Shown: piece by piece, positions 26,547 to 33,778 of the stretch
Position numbering within the stretch: position 1 is the first letter of the stretch
Layout: each line of letters opens with the position of its first letter
Assembly (NCBI GenBank): GCA_903925075.1
Contig: CAIYDQ010000362.1
Span: forward strand, 1 to 43,476
Direction of reading: 5' to 3'
Source of the DNA: an uncultured Geobacter sp.
GTDB taxonomy: Bacteria; Desulfobacterota; Desulfuromonadia; Geobacterales; Geobacteraceae
Length of the DNA stretch: 43,476 bases
Position numbers and translations under genes: made by a program
Notes under the pieces: generated by a model
What the model saw: the letters and a program-made list of their open reading frames with translations, nothing else
Database searches by the model: none
Told to the model about the DNA's origin: nothing

Positions 26547-26718
26547 GGCTCTGGTTCCTTTCCTGGTTGAGTCTATTCCGGGGTGCCGGCGACGGCCCTC
26601 TTTACGGTATTCAGACCCAGCTTGTCCTTTTTAAGTCTTTTCTGCGCATTGATCAACAGAAATCGCAAACACCCTTTCTTTTAGGGGAGGGGAGGGGGGC
26701 CCTTAAGCGTCGCGTTTG

Positions 26719-26747
26719 TTGCTATTGGCGGGCGATCCTGCTATAAA
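26719..26747 (+). promoter_or_regulatory. Promoter of chromate transporter operon, possibly leaderless
   Basis: TTGCTA (26719-26724), a 17-base spacer and TATAAA (26742-26747) preceded by TGC (extended -10). The ATG of the first chr gene begins at 26754, exactly where transcription should start, and no ribosome binding site lies between. Confidence 0.6.
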
Positions 26748-26753
26748 ACCGGC

Positions 26754-27311
26754 ATGGAAAAGAGACCTGAAAAAGTGGCGCTGAGGGAGATCGCGGCCAC
26801 CTTCTTCGTGATCGGAGCCACCGGCTTCGGCGGCGGCATGGCGATCGTCGCCCTGGTCGAGCGGCGCTGCGTGCTGGAGAAGAAATGGCTGGGCCACGAC
26901 GAGTTCATGCACGGGCTCGCCTTCGGCCAGCTGCTGGGACCTTTTTCGCTTAACAGCTGCACCTTCGTCGGCAGCCGCCTGCGCGGCCCGGTGGGGGGAG
27001 CGCTGGCCGCAGCCAGCTTCATCGCCCCCTCCTTTCTGCTGATATCGGCGCTGAGTCTGCTCTACTTTCGCTACCACGAGCTTCCCGAACTGAAATCGGC
27101 GCTCTTGGGGTCGAACCCGATCGTCATTGCCTTGATCCTGGTGGCCGGCATCGGCATGGCCCGCCGCAAGGCGGCGCGCCTGCCTGCCGCCGCCATTGCC
27201 GCCGCTGCCTTCGCCGCCGCCGGTCTCTTCGGGGTCAGCGCTCTGAGCGTGCTGGTGGTGGCCGGCTGTTGGGGCATCTGGAAAGGGTGGCGAGCGGGGA
27301 GGATGCGCTGA
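26754..27311 (+). CDS. Chromate transporter, N-terminal half (short-chain ChrA subunit 1)
   Basis: A 185-residue membrane protein of the CHR family. It carries the conserved FGGGMAIVALVERR and GQLLGPFSLNSCTFVGSRLRGPVGG region, which matches the usual (G/Q)LxPGPxxxxAxxxG family signature except that Ser, Asn and Ser occupy usual positions. About five hydrophobic segments. Single-domain ChrA proteins come in pairs encoded together, with opposite membrane orientation. The proposed role is export or uptake of chromate or sulfate-like anions. The ATG lacks a Shine-Dalgarno sequence (see promoter). The stop overlaps the start of the next gene (TGATG). Confidence 0.88.
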   Translation: MEKRPEKVALREIAATFFVIGATGFGGGMAIVALVERRCVLEKKWLGHDEFMHGLAFGQLLGPFSLNSCTFVGSRLRGPVGGALAAASFIAPSFLLISALSLLYFRYHELPELKSALLGSNPIVIALILVAGIGMARRKAARLPAAAIAAAAFAAAGLFGVSALSVLVVAGCWGIWKGWRAGRMR

Positions 27312-27835
27312 TGGCCGGCATGCTGAAACTCGCTGTAATCTTTCTGAAGATAGGGGTGGTCTTCTTCGGCGGAGGCTACGTGCTGATACCGCTTTTGCAT
27401 CGCATCATGGTGGATCAACTGCACTGGCTTACCCTGAAGGAATTCCTGGACGGGGTGGCCCTCTCCCAGCTCACCCCCGGTCCGCTCGCCATGCTGGCCA
27501 CCTTCGTCGGCTTCAAGGACGCCGGTTTCTTCGGGGCGCTGCTGGCGACGGTCTGCATCTTTTTGCCCTGCACGGCGCTGATGCTCTTCATCGCCAGCCG
27601 CTACGAGCGCTTTCGCCGGATCGACGCGGTCAACCATTTCCTGGACGGCATCCTCCCGGCGGTGGTCGGGCTGGTTTTCGCCGCGGCCTTCAACCTCGGC
27701 AGGACCTCGCTTACCGGCGCCAGGGATTTCCTGCTTTTGGCCGTCGGCTTCCTGGTGCTCCAGTTCACGGCCATAGCGCCTATGGCCGTGATCCTGGGAG
27801 CTTCCCTGGTTGGTCTTTTGCTCCGCTTTGCCTGA
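27311..27835 (+). CDS. Chromate transporter, C-terminal half (short-chain ChrA subunit 2)
   Basis: A 174-residue partner of the preceding protein. It has FFGGGYVLIPLLHR, then LSQLTPGPLAMLATFVGF, the canonical ChrA signature, followed by hydrophobic helices. The ATG at 27311 overlaps the previous stop by one base, so translation is coupled and the two halves are made in equal amounts. Its stop at 27835 is 6 bases from the stop of the convergent cytochrome gene, leaving no room for a separate terminator. Confidence 0.9.
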   Translation: MAGMLKLAVIFLKIGVVFFGGGYVLIPLLHRIMVDQLHWLTLKEFLDGVALSQLTPGPLAMLATFVGFKDAGFFGALLATVCIFLPCTALMLFIASRYERFRRIDAVNHFLDGILPAVVGLVFAAAFNLGRTSLTGARDFLLLAVGFLVLQFTAIAPMAVILGASLVGLLLRFA

Positions 27836-27841
27836 AACGGA

Positions 27842-28150
27842 TTACTTCTTGTGGCACTTGGTGCAGTTGCCTTTGGGCGCGAAAGCCCTCTTGCCGTTGT
27901 GGCACTCACCGCAGAACTTGCCGGCGTTGATGTCGGCCATCTTCATCTCGGTGCTCCCTTTTTTCATCTTGAAGATCTTGCTGTGGCACTCGTTGCACTT
28001 GAGCCCCTTGCCGGCATGGTCGTCGCCCTTAAAGGTGACTTCCCCCATCGAGGTTTTCCACTCCACCGTCTTGCCGGCGGAAACCGCCATGGCTTGGGTT
28101 GCCGCCAGCACCACAAAAAGGGCTGCCGCCATCGTTAACGTCTTTTTCAT
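27842..28150 (-). CDS. Periplasmic triheme c7-type cytochrome
   Basis: A 102-residue exported protein. Signal peptide ~1-22 (cleavage after AMA). It has three CxxCH heme-binding motifs (CNECH, CGECH, CTKCH) and extra histidines (DDH and others) that could serve as distal ligands. Lys-rich mature sequence. This is the size and layout of the c7/c3-like small cytochromes that carry electrons through the periplasm in Geobacter-type metal respiration. AAGGAGA precedes the ATG and a promoter is visible upstream, so it is a single-gene transcript. Confidence 0.9.
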   Translation of the reverse strand: MKKTLTMAAALFVVLAATQAMAVSAGKTVEWKTSMGEVTFKGDDHAGKGLKCNECHSKIFKMKKGSTEMKMADINAGKFCGECHNGKRAFAPKGNCTKCHKK

Positions 28151-28190
28151 AGATTCTCCTTGGTGCAGTTTTTTATTAAAACATCGTCTC

Positions 28191-28218
28191 TGGATAACAT
28201 ACGCTGGCCAAAAGTCAA
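28191..28218 (-). promoter_or_regulatory. Promoter of the triheme cytochrome gene
   Basis: On the minus strand TTGACT (28213-28218), a 16-base spacer and TATCCA (28191-28196). Transcription would begin near 28184, giving a 34-base leader with the ribosome binding site. No c-di-GMP riboswitch fits in this short leader. Confidence 0.55.
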
Positions 28219-28342
28219 GAAATTCTAGAAGGCCGAGATCTTGCCGAAGGTCGCAGTTTGGCGGAAAAACCTTGCAATTTGGATTGGTTGCGGGTTAATG
28301 TGCTGATGGTTGCTTATCCAATAAACTTGATGGACGGACATT

Positions 28343-29350
28343 ATGCGCAACGACGATTACGAAGCCTTTAGGCCTTATCTGCAGCCGGAGATGCGGTTGG
28401 AAATGGGCATCCCGCTGGTGGGCGGCGGGGTGTTCCGCGACTGGGCGATCATCAGCGAGTCCGCGGAAGACAAGCTGCTGGTGCAGATCTCCCGGGATGT
28501 GCTCCCCACCAACGTGCGTATCGATCTCGGATTCATCCTCGATGTGAGCATCACCATCAAGGATGAGGTCTACACCTGCAGCGGCATCGTGGTGGAAAAA
28601 TTCGGAGCCAGGATTCTGCGCATCCAGCTTTTCGGCGTTTTCAACCTGCGCGAGCGCCGTCAATATTTCCGCCTGGACATCAACCTGAAGATCAAGTACG
28701 CGCTGGTGACCGACGAGAGCTGGAGCGAAGTCGAGAGCGACTGGGAGCTGCGCAAGAACCTCGAACACATCAAATTTCAGGGCCTGGACGAGGTCGCTTT
28801 GGCCGAGGCGAGGGCGCGCTACGGCAAGCCCAGGGAGCGCGAGTGGCGCGAGATGTTGCGGAGCGAGGTCAACCTCGGGGGAGGAGGGATCGGCATCCGG
28901 CTCCCCGAACCGGTGAGCCCCGATCAGCTTATCTGTCTGGTCGTCCATCTCCCCCTCAACCCGCCCCGGGAGATCCAGGCGGTAGCCCAGGTCCTGATGG
29001 TGAAGCCGCCCGAGCAAAGGGGGCGCCGCATGATCTACGAGGCGGGGATGCAGTTTGTCTGCATGAACGACAAGGACCGCGAACTGATCTTTCAGCACAT
29101 CTCCATCTCGCAACTGGAGTATCTGAGGGAGACCGCCGACCGCCGCGACCTCACCTTCGCCGAGCGCAGCGAACTGAGCAAGGCGGAGAAACGGCGGCGG
29201 CTGCTGATCAGGATTTTGTGGAGCGGCCTCTTTCTGGTGCTGACTTCTTACCTCGTCAGGTATTTCATCTACTACGAGCAGGAACACCCCTCCAACGAGA
29301 TTCAGAGAACCTACGAAAAGGCGATCAGGCAGTACCGTCATCTGGACTGA
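28343..29350 (+). CDS. PilZ-domain protein with C-terminal membrane helix
   Basis: A 335-residue protein. The N-terminal ~100 residues look like the YcgR/PilZNR flagellar-brake fold (LGFILDVSITIKDEVYTCSGIVVE). The c-di-GMP motif RxxxR occurs in RERRQYFR (103-110). The second motif is NLGGGGIGI (~177), with Gly instead of the usual Ser. A charged linker of ~45 residues (WSEVESDW ... RYGKPREREW) lies between the two PilZ motifs, longer than usual. Near the C-terminus one membrane helix (~293-310: ILWSGLFLVLTSYLVRYF) is followed by a short charged tail. It probably relays c-di-GMP levels to a membrane machine; which one is unknown. Confidence 0.8.
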   Translation: MRNDDYEAFRPYLQPEMRLEMGIPLVGGGVFRDWAIISESAEDKLLVQISRDVLPTNVRIDLGFILDVSITIKDEVYTCSGIVVEKFGARILRIQLFGVFNLRERRQYFRLDINLKIKYALVTDESWSEVESDWELRKNLEHIKFQGLDEVALAEARARYGKPREREWREMLRSEVNLGGGGIGIRLPEPVSPDQLICLVVHLPLNPPREIQAVAQVLMVKPPEQRGRRMIYEAGMQFVCMNDKDRELIFQHISISQLEYLRETADRRDLTFAERSELSKAEKRRRLLIRILWSGLFLVLTSYLVRYFIYYEQEHPSNEIQRTYEKAIRQYRHLD

Positions 29351-29373
29351 GAACGGAAACTTGAGGAGGGGGA

Positions 29374-29973
29374 ATGATAGCGAGAATGTCTCTTGCGGTG
29401 GGGCTGGCGCTGACGCTTGCCTGCGGCGCCGCGTACGGCAAGGAAGAGCGCTGGACTAATTTCGCGGACGACGGCGATCTGAAGTACTACCTGGATCGGC
29501 AGTCGATGGTCACCCTCCCCGACAACGTGCACCTTTTCTGGGTAAAGTCGGTCGCCAAGGACAAGCAATACTTCCAAAAAGAGTACAATCTGAACGACCT
29601 CTCCTATATCTTGACCAACTACGAGCTGGACTGCGCAGTCTCAAGCTATCGGATCCGCGGCACGATCTTGTTCGACAAGCACCGCCGTGAGATCAACAAG
29701 GTTGTGGCCGGCGCGGAGGCCGTCTTTGAGCCGGTGCCGCCCGAATCGCTTCTGGAGCTGGCGCAGAACGAGATCTGCGCCGACGAGGAAAGCGCCGCCG
29801 CCGCGCCGGAACAAAACGAGCAGGCAATCACCGCGACGACCCTCGACTCCGCCGAACCCCCGGAGTCGCCGGAATCGCCGGAATCGCCGTCGGCTCCCGA
29901 CTTGCCGTCGGCTCCGAAATCGCCGTCGGCTCCGAAATCGCCCGCGGCGGTTCAGCCGCCCTCCATCATGTGA
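29374..29973 (+). CDS. Secreted protein with surface-adhesin E-like domain
   Basis: A 199-residue exported protein with a signal peptide (~1-22, AAYG). Residues ~25-130 (RWTNFADDGDLKYYLDRQSM ... VHLFWVKSV ... YELDCAVSSYRIRG) match the pattern of the small 'surface-adhesin protein E' domain found in many secreted bacterial proteins. The C-terminal ~60 residues are a Pro/Glu/Ser-rich tail with SPESPESP and SAPKSPSAPKSP repeats. GAGGAGG precedes the ATG. It starts 23 bases after the PilZ gene, so the two may be an operon. Function unknown. Confidence 0.7.
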   Translation: MIARMSLAVGLALTLACGAAYGKEERWTNFADDGDLKYYLDRQSMVTLPDNVHLFWVKSVAKDKQYFQKEYNLNDLSYILTNYELDCAVSSYRIRGTILFDKHRREINKVVAGAEAVFEPVPPESLLELAQNEICADEESAAAAPEQNEQAITATTLDSAEPPESPESPESPSAPDLPSAPKSPSAPKSPAAVQPPSIM

Positions 29974-30067
29974 TGGAACCGCCACACCTCGACCCTTCGC
30001 CGCCGGCTCCCCCTCCCTTGGTGGCGTTTCATCGCTGTGCGGCGGACAACCAAAAAAGGAAACCTAG

Positions 30068-30544
30068 ATGACCAACATGATAAGCGCCGAGGGGCGAAGG
30101 CGGCTACAGGAGCGCTACGATCTGCTTTGGGAGATCGAAAGGCCGCACATGGTTAAAAACATGGCCGAAGCCGCGGCGGAGGGCGATCGCTCGGAAAACG
30201 CGGAGTACATCTATTCGAAGAAGCGCCTGCGGGAGATCGACCGGGAGTTGAAACATCTGGGAAACCGGCTCAAGGTGTTGAAGGTGGTGTACCCGCCGCT
30301 CAATCCCACTGCGGTTAGTTTCGGCTGCTGGGTGAGCTATGAGGACGAAGACGGCAACGAGCGCTGCTACCAACTGGTGGGGCCGGACGAATTCGACGTC
30401 AGCCTCGGGCGGATCAGCGTCGATTCTCCGGTCGGCACGGCGCTGCTCGGCAAAAAGGTGGACGACGAGATCACCATCAAGCGCCCCGCCGGCGATCTGA
30501 CGGTAACTATCGTGGCCATCACTTCCAGCAGGCCGGCGAAGTAA
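30068..30544 (+). CDS. greB: Transcription elongation factor GreB
   Basis: A 158-residue Gre factor. The N-terminal coiled coil bears the acidic tip in EGDRSENAEYIYSKKRLREIDREL, which matches GreB rather than GreA (ENAEYIY, KRLREIDR). The C-terminal FKBP-like domain includes GPDEFDVSLGRISVDSPVGTALLGK. It enters the secondary channel of RNA polymerase and stimulates cleavage of backtracked RNA. AAGGAAA lies upstream of the ATG. Confidence 0.95.
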   Translation: MTNMISAEGRRRLQERYDLLWEIERPHMVKNMAEAAAEGDRSENAEYIYSKKRLREIDRELKHLGNRLKVLKVVYPPLNPTAVSFGCWVSYEDEDGNERCYQLVGPDEFDVSLGRISVDSPVGTALLGKKVDDEITIKRPAGDLTVTIVAITSSRPAK

Positions 30545-30940
30545 CGCGAAGCTGCGGTCGCCGCTTTCAGCTGGTGACCTTTCGTAACTATCTGAAAAAC
30601 AACAACTCATGATAAAAGATAAAATTTGTCTTTAGCTATCGTTTCCAGCATCCGAATAGGTGTGGAGTAGGTGGGACCGGACGAGCGCGCAGAGGAGGCG
30701 GGGCGAACACAAGGTTCGCCCCTACGGGAAGGGAGTATGCGCCCGTTATAGGGTGTTTACCCGATAGCTGAAACGGCCGCTTCAAAGTAATCATGAAGTA
30801 GCGGCGCGTTGGGCATGCATGGGCGGCACCAAAGCTCTTCCCTCGGGAGCGCCGCCGCGGGCCCGGTTGCCGTCCGAACGTTTACCCATGGTTAACCGAC
30901 TAGAATGAGCTGCGCATCCGATATCGGGAAACATTCATCC
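30545..30940. other. Intergenic region upstream of the chemosensory module
   Basis: A 396-base spacer without a visible gene. It contains the small palindrome at 30700-30722 (listed separately), an AT-rich stretch at 30590-30640 that could carry the cheA promoter, and sequence pieces in inverted orientation either side of the palindrome (GCTTTCAGCTGG at about 30561 and AGCTGAAACGGC at about 30766). No clear -35/-10 pair, sigma-54 site or sigma-28 site was found. Confidence 0.4.
30700..30722. repeat. Small palindrome GGGGCGAAC/GTTCGCCCC
   Basis: Perfect 9-bp arms, GGGGCGAAC and GTTCGCCCC, around the loop ACAAG, followed by TACGGG. From memory this unit (gggcgaac-acaag-gttcgcccctac) recurs in intergenic DNA of many environmental bacteria. 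One copy here. Confidence 0.75.
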
Positions 30941-33103
30941 ATGAATACCTTAACGCAACAGTTCATCGCTGAAGTAAGGGACTATGTCGACGAGGCCGCC
31001 ACGGGGTTTCTGGCCCTTGAGCAGTCCGCGCACGATCAGTCCCTCATCAACGGCATCTTTCGAAATTTCCATACCATCAAAGGCACCTCCGGCATTTTCC
31101 CGGAGTTCGCTCCCATTACCTCCCTGACCCACGTCGCCGAAGACCTGATGGACCAGATCAGAAACGGCGAGCGGGAGATCAGCACCGACCTGGTGGACCT
31201 GTTCCTCGCGACTCTCGACCTGCTCTCCACCTGGATCGACGCTCTGGAAGCCAACGGTTTGCTCCCCGCCAGCGCGGAGAGCGCCGGCGAGGATCTGCGC
31301 GGCCGCATTCTCGTCATCCTGGGGGAGGGGGGAGCCGCTCAACCGCCTGAGGAGACCGGGGCGGAGCAAGCCGGCGACGAGGGGGACGACTGCCGGCGTC
31401 GACTGCTGGCGGCCTGGCTCCTCGGTTTGGAGGCCGCAGAGAAAGCACGGTTGGATGAGTTGGCTCGCATCTCGCCCGCCGCCGTCGCCTTTTGCTACAC
31501 CCCGGACCCTTCTTGTTTTTTCTTCGGCGAGGACCCGGTCAACCTGTTTCGCCAATTGGACCAGATCCACCAACTGCGCGCCGTGCTGCCCGATGCGCCG
31601 GTAGACGTCGGCGCGCTCGATCCCTTCGCCTGCTGCATCAGCTTCATCGCCGTGTCGTGCGACCAGACCGAGGACATCGACAGCGTCTTTGGCTACGTCA
31701 GGCAGCAGATCACCCTGCTCCCCCTTGAGCAGGCGCTACTTCCGCCGCCGGCTGCTTCAGCCTCTGCTTCAGCGTCTGCTTCAGCGGTCCCGGCTCCGGC
31801 TCCGGCCCCGGCCCCGGCCGGCGCGTCGATCGTGCTGGGCCTTTCCGCCGAGGCGCCGGCGGCCGAAGCGCCGGAGTTCGTCGCCAATGCCGCGGCGGGT
31901 GGGACGCGAGCCGGCGCCGCCACCTTCATCCGGGTCGACCAACTGCTCATCCACCGCTTCACCGACCTGGTGGGCGAGATGATCATCGCCAAAAACAGCC
32001 TTCCCTACCTGTGCCAGCGCGCGGACAGCGAGTACCTGGCGCCGGAGCTGGCCGGCGAGATCGACGCCTGTTACACGACCATCAACCACATCGTCGGAGG
32101 GCTGCAGGACATCGCCATGGGGATGCGCATGCTGCCGGCCAGCAAGGCGTTCGAGCGCTTCCCGAGGCTGGTGCGCGACATCTCCCACAAACTCGGCAAA
32201 AAGATCGCCCTGTCCCTGGAAGGCGAGGATACCTGCGCCGACAAGGACGTCATCGAGGCCCTGGCCGAGCCGCTGGTGCACATGGTGCGCAACAGCCTCG
32301 ATCACGGCATCGAGCTCCCCGAGGAGCGCCTTGCGGCCGGCAAAAGCGCGGAAGGACGGATCACCCTGCGGGCGGCGCAGGAGACTGCCTGCATCGTGGT
32401 GCAGATCATCGACGACGGCAAGGGGATCGACCCGGCGATGATCAGGCGCAAGGCCGCGGAAAAGGGGATCATGTCCGCCGAGGCGCTCTCTGTCATGCCG
32501 GACGACGAGGTGATCCAACTGGTGATGGCGCCCAACTTCTCCACGGCCGAGACGATCTCCGACCTCTCCGGGCGCGGGGTCGGCATGGACGCGGTCCACG
32601 CTATGGTTACCTTCTTCGGCGGCTCGATCCGGGTGGCGAGCAAGCTCGGGCAGGGAACCACCGTGCGCATCTCGCTGCCGCTCAGCATGGCCGTCACCAA
32701 GGCGCTGATCGTGCGCCAGGGCGCATGCACCTTCGGCATCCCCGCCGCCGAAGTGGTGGAAAGCATCATCAACATACCCCTCTCCCGGGTGGTCACGGTG
32801 CGCACCGCTCCCGGCCTGAAGGTGCGCGGCGAACTGCTGCCGCTCTATTCCATGGAGCGCCTGCTGGACATGGAGGGCGCCCACCCCTGGTTCCCGGAGG
32901 GGTTTTCCGCCGTGGTGGTGCGGATGCGCAACGAGGTCGTCGCCCTGTCCGTGGAAACGTCCAGCGACATCGTCGAGGTGGTGGTGAAGCCGCTGCATCG
33001 CGCGCTGGCCCATCTCTCCATATACACGGGGAGCACCATCCTCGGCGACGGCTCCATCATGTTCATGCTCAATCTCGCCGAGGTGATCGCCCATGCCGAT
33101 TAG
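30941..33103 (+). CDS. cheA: Chemotaxis histidine kinase CheA
   Basis: A 720-residue kinase (an ATG 12 codons earlier at 30905 is possible; neither has a strong ribosome binding site). Domains: P1/Hpt with phospho-His H44 (NFHTIKGTSG); a middle domain (~160-270) of the kind found in place of P2 in many CheAs; a linker of ASASASA and PAPAPAP repeats (~270-300); P3 dimerisation; P4 kinase with the N-box HMVRNSLDHGIE, G1 DDGKGID and G2 SGRGVGMD; and P5 CheW-like. All catalytic motifs are intact. It would phosphorylate the CheY and possibly the receiver of the long protein downstream. Its last 11 bases overlap the next gene. Confidence 0.95.
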   Translation: MNTLTQQFIAEVRDYVDEAATGFLALEQSAHDQSLINGIFRNFHTIKGTSGIFPEFAPITSLTHVAEDLMDQIRNGEREISTDLVDLFLATLDLLSTWIDALEANGLLPASAESAGEDLRGRILVILGEGGAAQPPEETGAEQAGDEGDDCRRRLLAAWLLGLEAAEKARLDELARISPAAVAFCYTPDPSCFFFGEDPVNLFRQLDQIHQLRAVLPDAPVDVGALDPFACCISFIAVSCDQTEDIDSVFGYVRQQITLLPLEQALLPPPAASASASASASAVPAPAPAPAPAGASIVLGLSAEAPAAEAPEFVANAAAGGTRAGAATFIRVDQLLIHRFTDLVGEMIIAKNSLPYLCQRADSEYLAPELAGEIDACYTTINHIVGGLQDIAMGMRMLPASKAFERFPRLVRDISHKLGKKIALSLEGEDTCADKDVIEALAEPLVHMVRNSLDHGIELPEERLAAGKSAEGRITLRAAQETACIVVQIIDDGKGIDPAMIRRKAAEKGIMSAEALSVMPDDEVIQLVMAPNFSTAETISDLSGRGVGMDAVHAMVTFFGGSIRVASKLGQGTTVRISLPLSMAVTKALIVRQGACTFGIPAAEVVESIINIPLSRVVTVRTAPGLKVRGELLPLYSMERLLDMEGAHPWFPEGFSAVVVRMRNEVVALSVETSSDIVEVVVKPLHRALAHLSIYTGSTILGDGSIMFMLNLAEVIAHAD

Positions 33104-33362
33104 TCTTAGCAGCGTCCAGGGAGAGCCGCGGATCGTTCTGGAGGGGGTGGTCTCCCCCGAGGAGGTGGACCAGCTCCACGAGCTGCTGCGCGACCATCCG
33201 GGCGCAGGCGTCGACCTGCGCGCCTGCGAACACCTGCACACGGCCGCGCTGCAGTTGCTTTTGCTGCTGAAAACGCCGGTTGCCGCACCTTCCGATACGC
33301 CATTTTGGCGCCACTTTTTCCCCCAGGAGGAAGCAGTACATGAAGACGATCATGCTGGTTGA
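33093..33362 (+). CDS. Small STAS-domain protein
   Basis: An 89-residue protein whose ORF overlaps cheA by 11 bases and cheY by 23 bases; GAGGTG lies before the ATG. The pattern IVLEGVVSPEEVDQLHELL ... VDLRACEHLHTAALQLLLLL matches the STAS (anti-anti-sigma) fold, in which the conserved phospho-Ser/Thr region (D-S-x-G) appears here as HTAAL, so phosphorylation is uncertain. STAS genes occur in some chemosensory clusters. The tight nesting implies coupled translation with cheA and cheY. It is easily missed by annotation. Confidence 0.7.
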   Translation: MPISLSSVQGEPRIVLEGVVSPEEVDQLHELLRDHPGAGVDLRACEHLHTAALQLLLLLKTPVAAPSDTPFWRHFFPQEEAVHEDDHAG

Positions 33363-33702
33363 CGATTCCACCACCTTATTGATGAGCATGAAGGTGATTT
33401 TGGAGAAGGCAGGCTACGCGGTGGAAACCGCAACCGGAGGCGATCTGGCCTTGGGGAAGCTGAAAACCATGAAGCCCAACCTGCTGATCACCGACCTGAA
33501 CATGCCCGGCATGGACGGCATCACGCTGATCAGGGAGGTCAAGAAACTGCCGACCTGCCGTTTCATGCCGGTGCTGGTGATGACCACCGAGTCGCAGCAG
33601 AGTAAGCGCGACGAGGCCCGCGGCGCAGGCGCCACCGGCTGGCTGGTGAAGCCGGTCAAGCCGGAAGAGCTGCAGGCCGTTTTGAAGAAGCTTTTGCCCT
33701 AA
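33340..33702 (+). CDS. cheY: CheY-like single-domain response regulator
   Basis: A 120-residue receiver protein. The ATG at 33340 has AGGAGG upstream; the frame open from 33280 is not used. Acid pair D8/D9 (LVDDSTT), phospho-acceptor D52 in [13 protein letters not shown], conserved Thr in VMTTES and Lys in [11 protein letters not shown]. It has no output domain, so it acts by protein contact. It is the likely direct target of the adjacent CheA and the substrate of any phosphatase in the module. Confidence 0.95.
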   Translation: MKTIMLVDDSTTLLMSMKVILEKAGYAVETATGGDLALGKLKTMKPNLLITDLNMPGMDGITLIREVKKLPTCRFMPVLVMTTESQQSKRDEARGAGATGWLVKPVKPEELQAVLKKLLP

Positions 33703-33778
33703 AAGCATCCGCCGTGACAGGGAGTCGTCTCCCGTCGGGACCTTTGCCCGGCCGGCATCTACCTCAGGAGGTTCCCCG

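Noticed and set aside
24525-26570. A 681-codon plus-strand open frame antisense to the molybdopterin oxidoreductase
   Set aside because: It is low in recognisable motifs, Arg/Gly/His-rich, and mirrors the third-codon GC bias of the real gene on the other strand.
27849-27990. TGGCAC...TGCA strings resembling sigma-54 sites
   Set aside because: They encode the CxxCH heme motifs of the cytochrome on the minus strand, and the GG-GC spacing is 8, not 10.
28151-28190. c-di-GMP (GEMM) riboswitch before the triheme cytochrome, as in some Geobacter cytochrome genes
   Set aside because: The predicted leader is about 34 bases and has none of the conserved GEMM sequence.
28250-28275. TTGGCGGAAAAACCTTGCAA as a sigma-54 promoter for the PilZ gene
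   Set aside because: The distance between the GG and GC elements is 12 (or 9) bases instead of the required 10.
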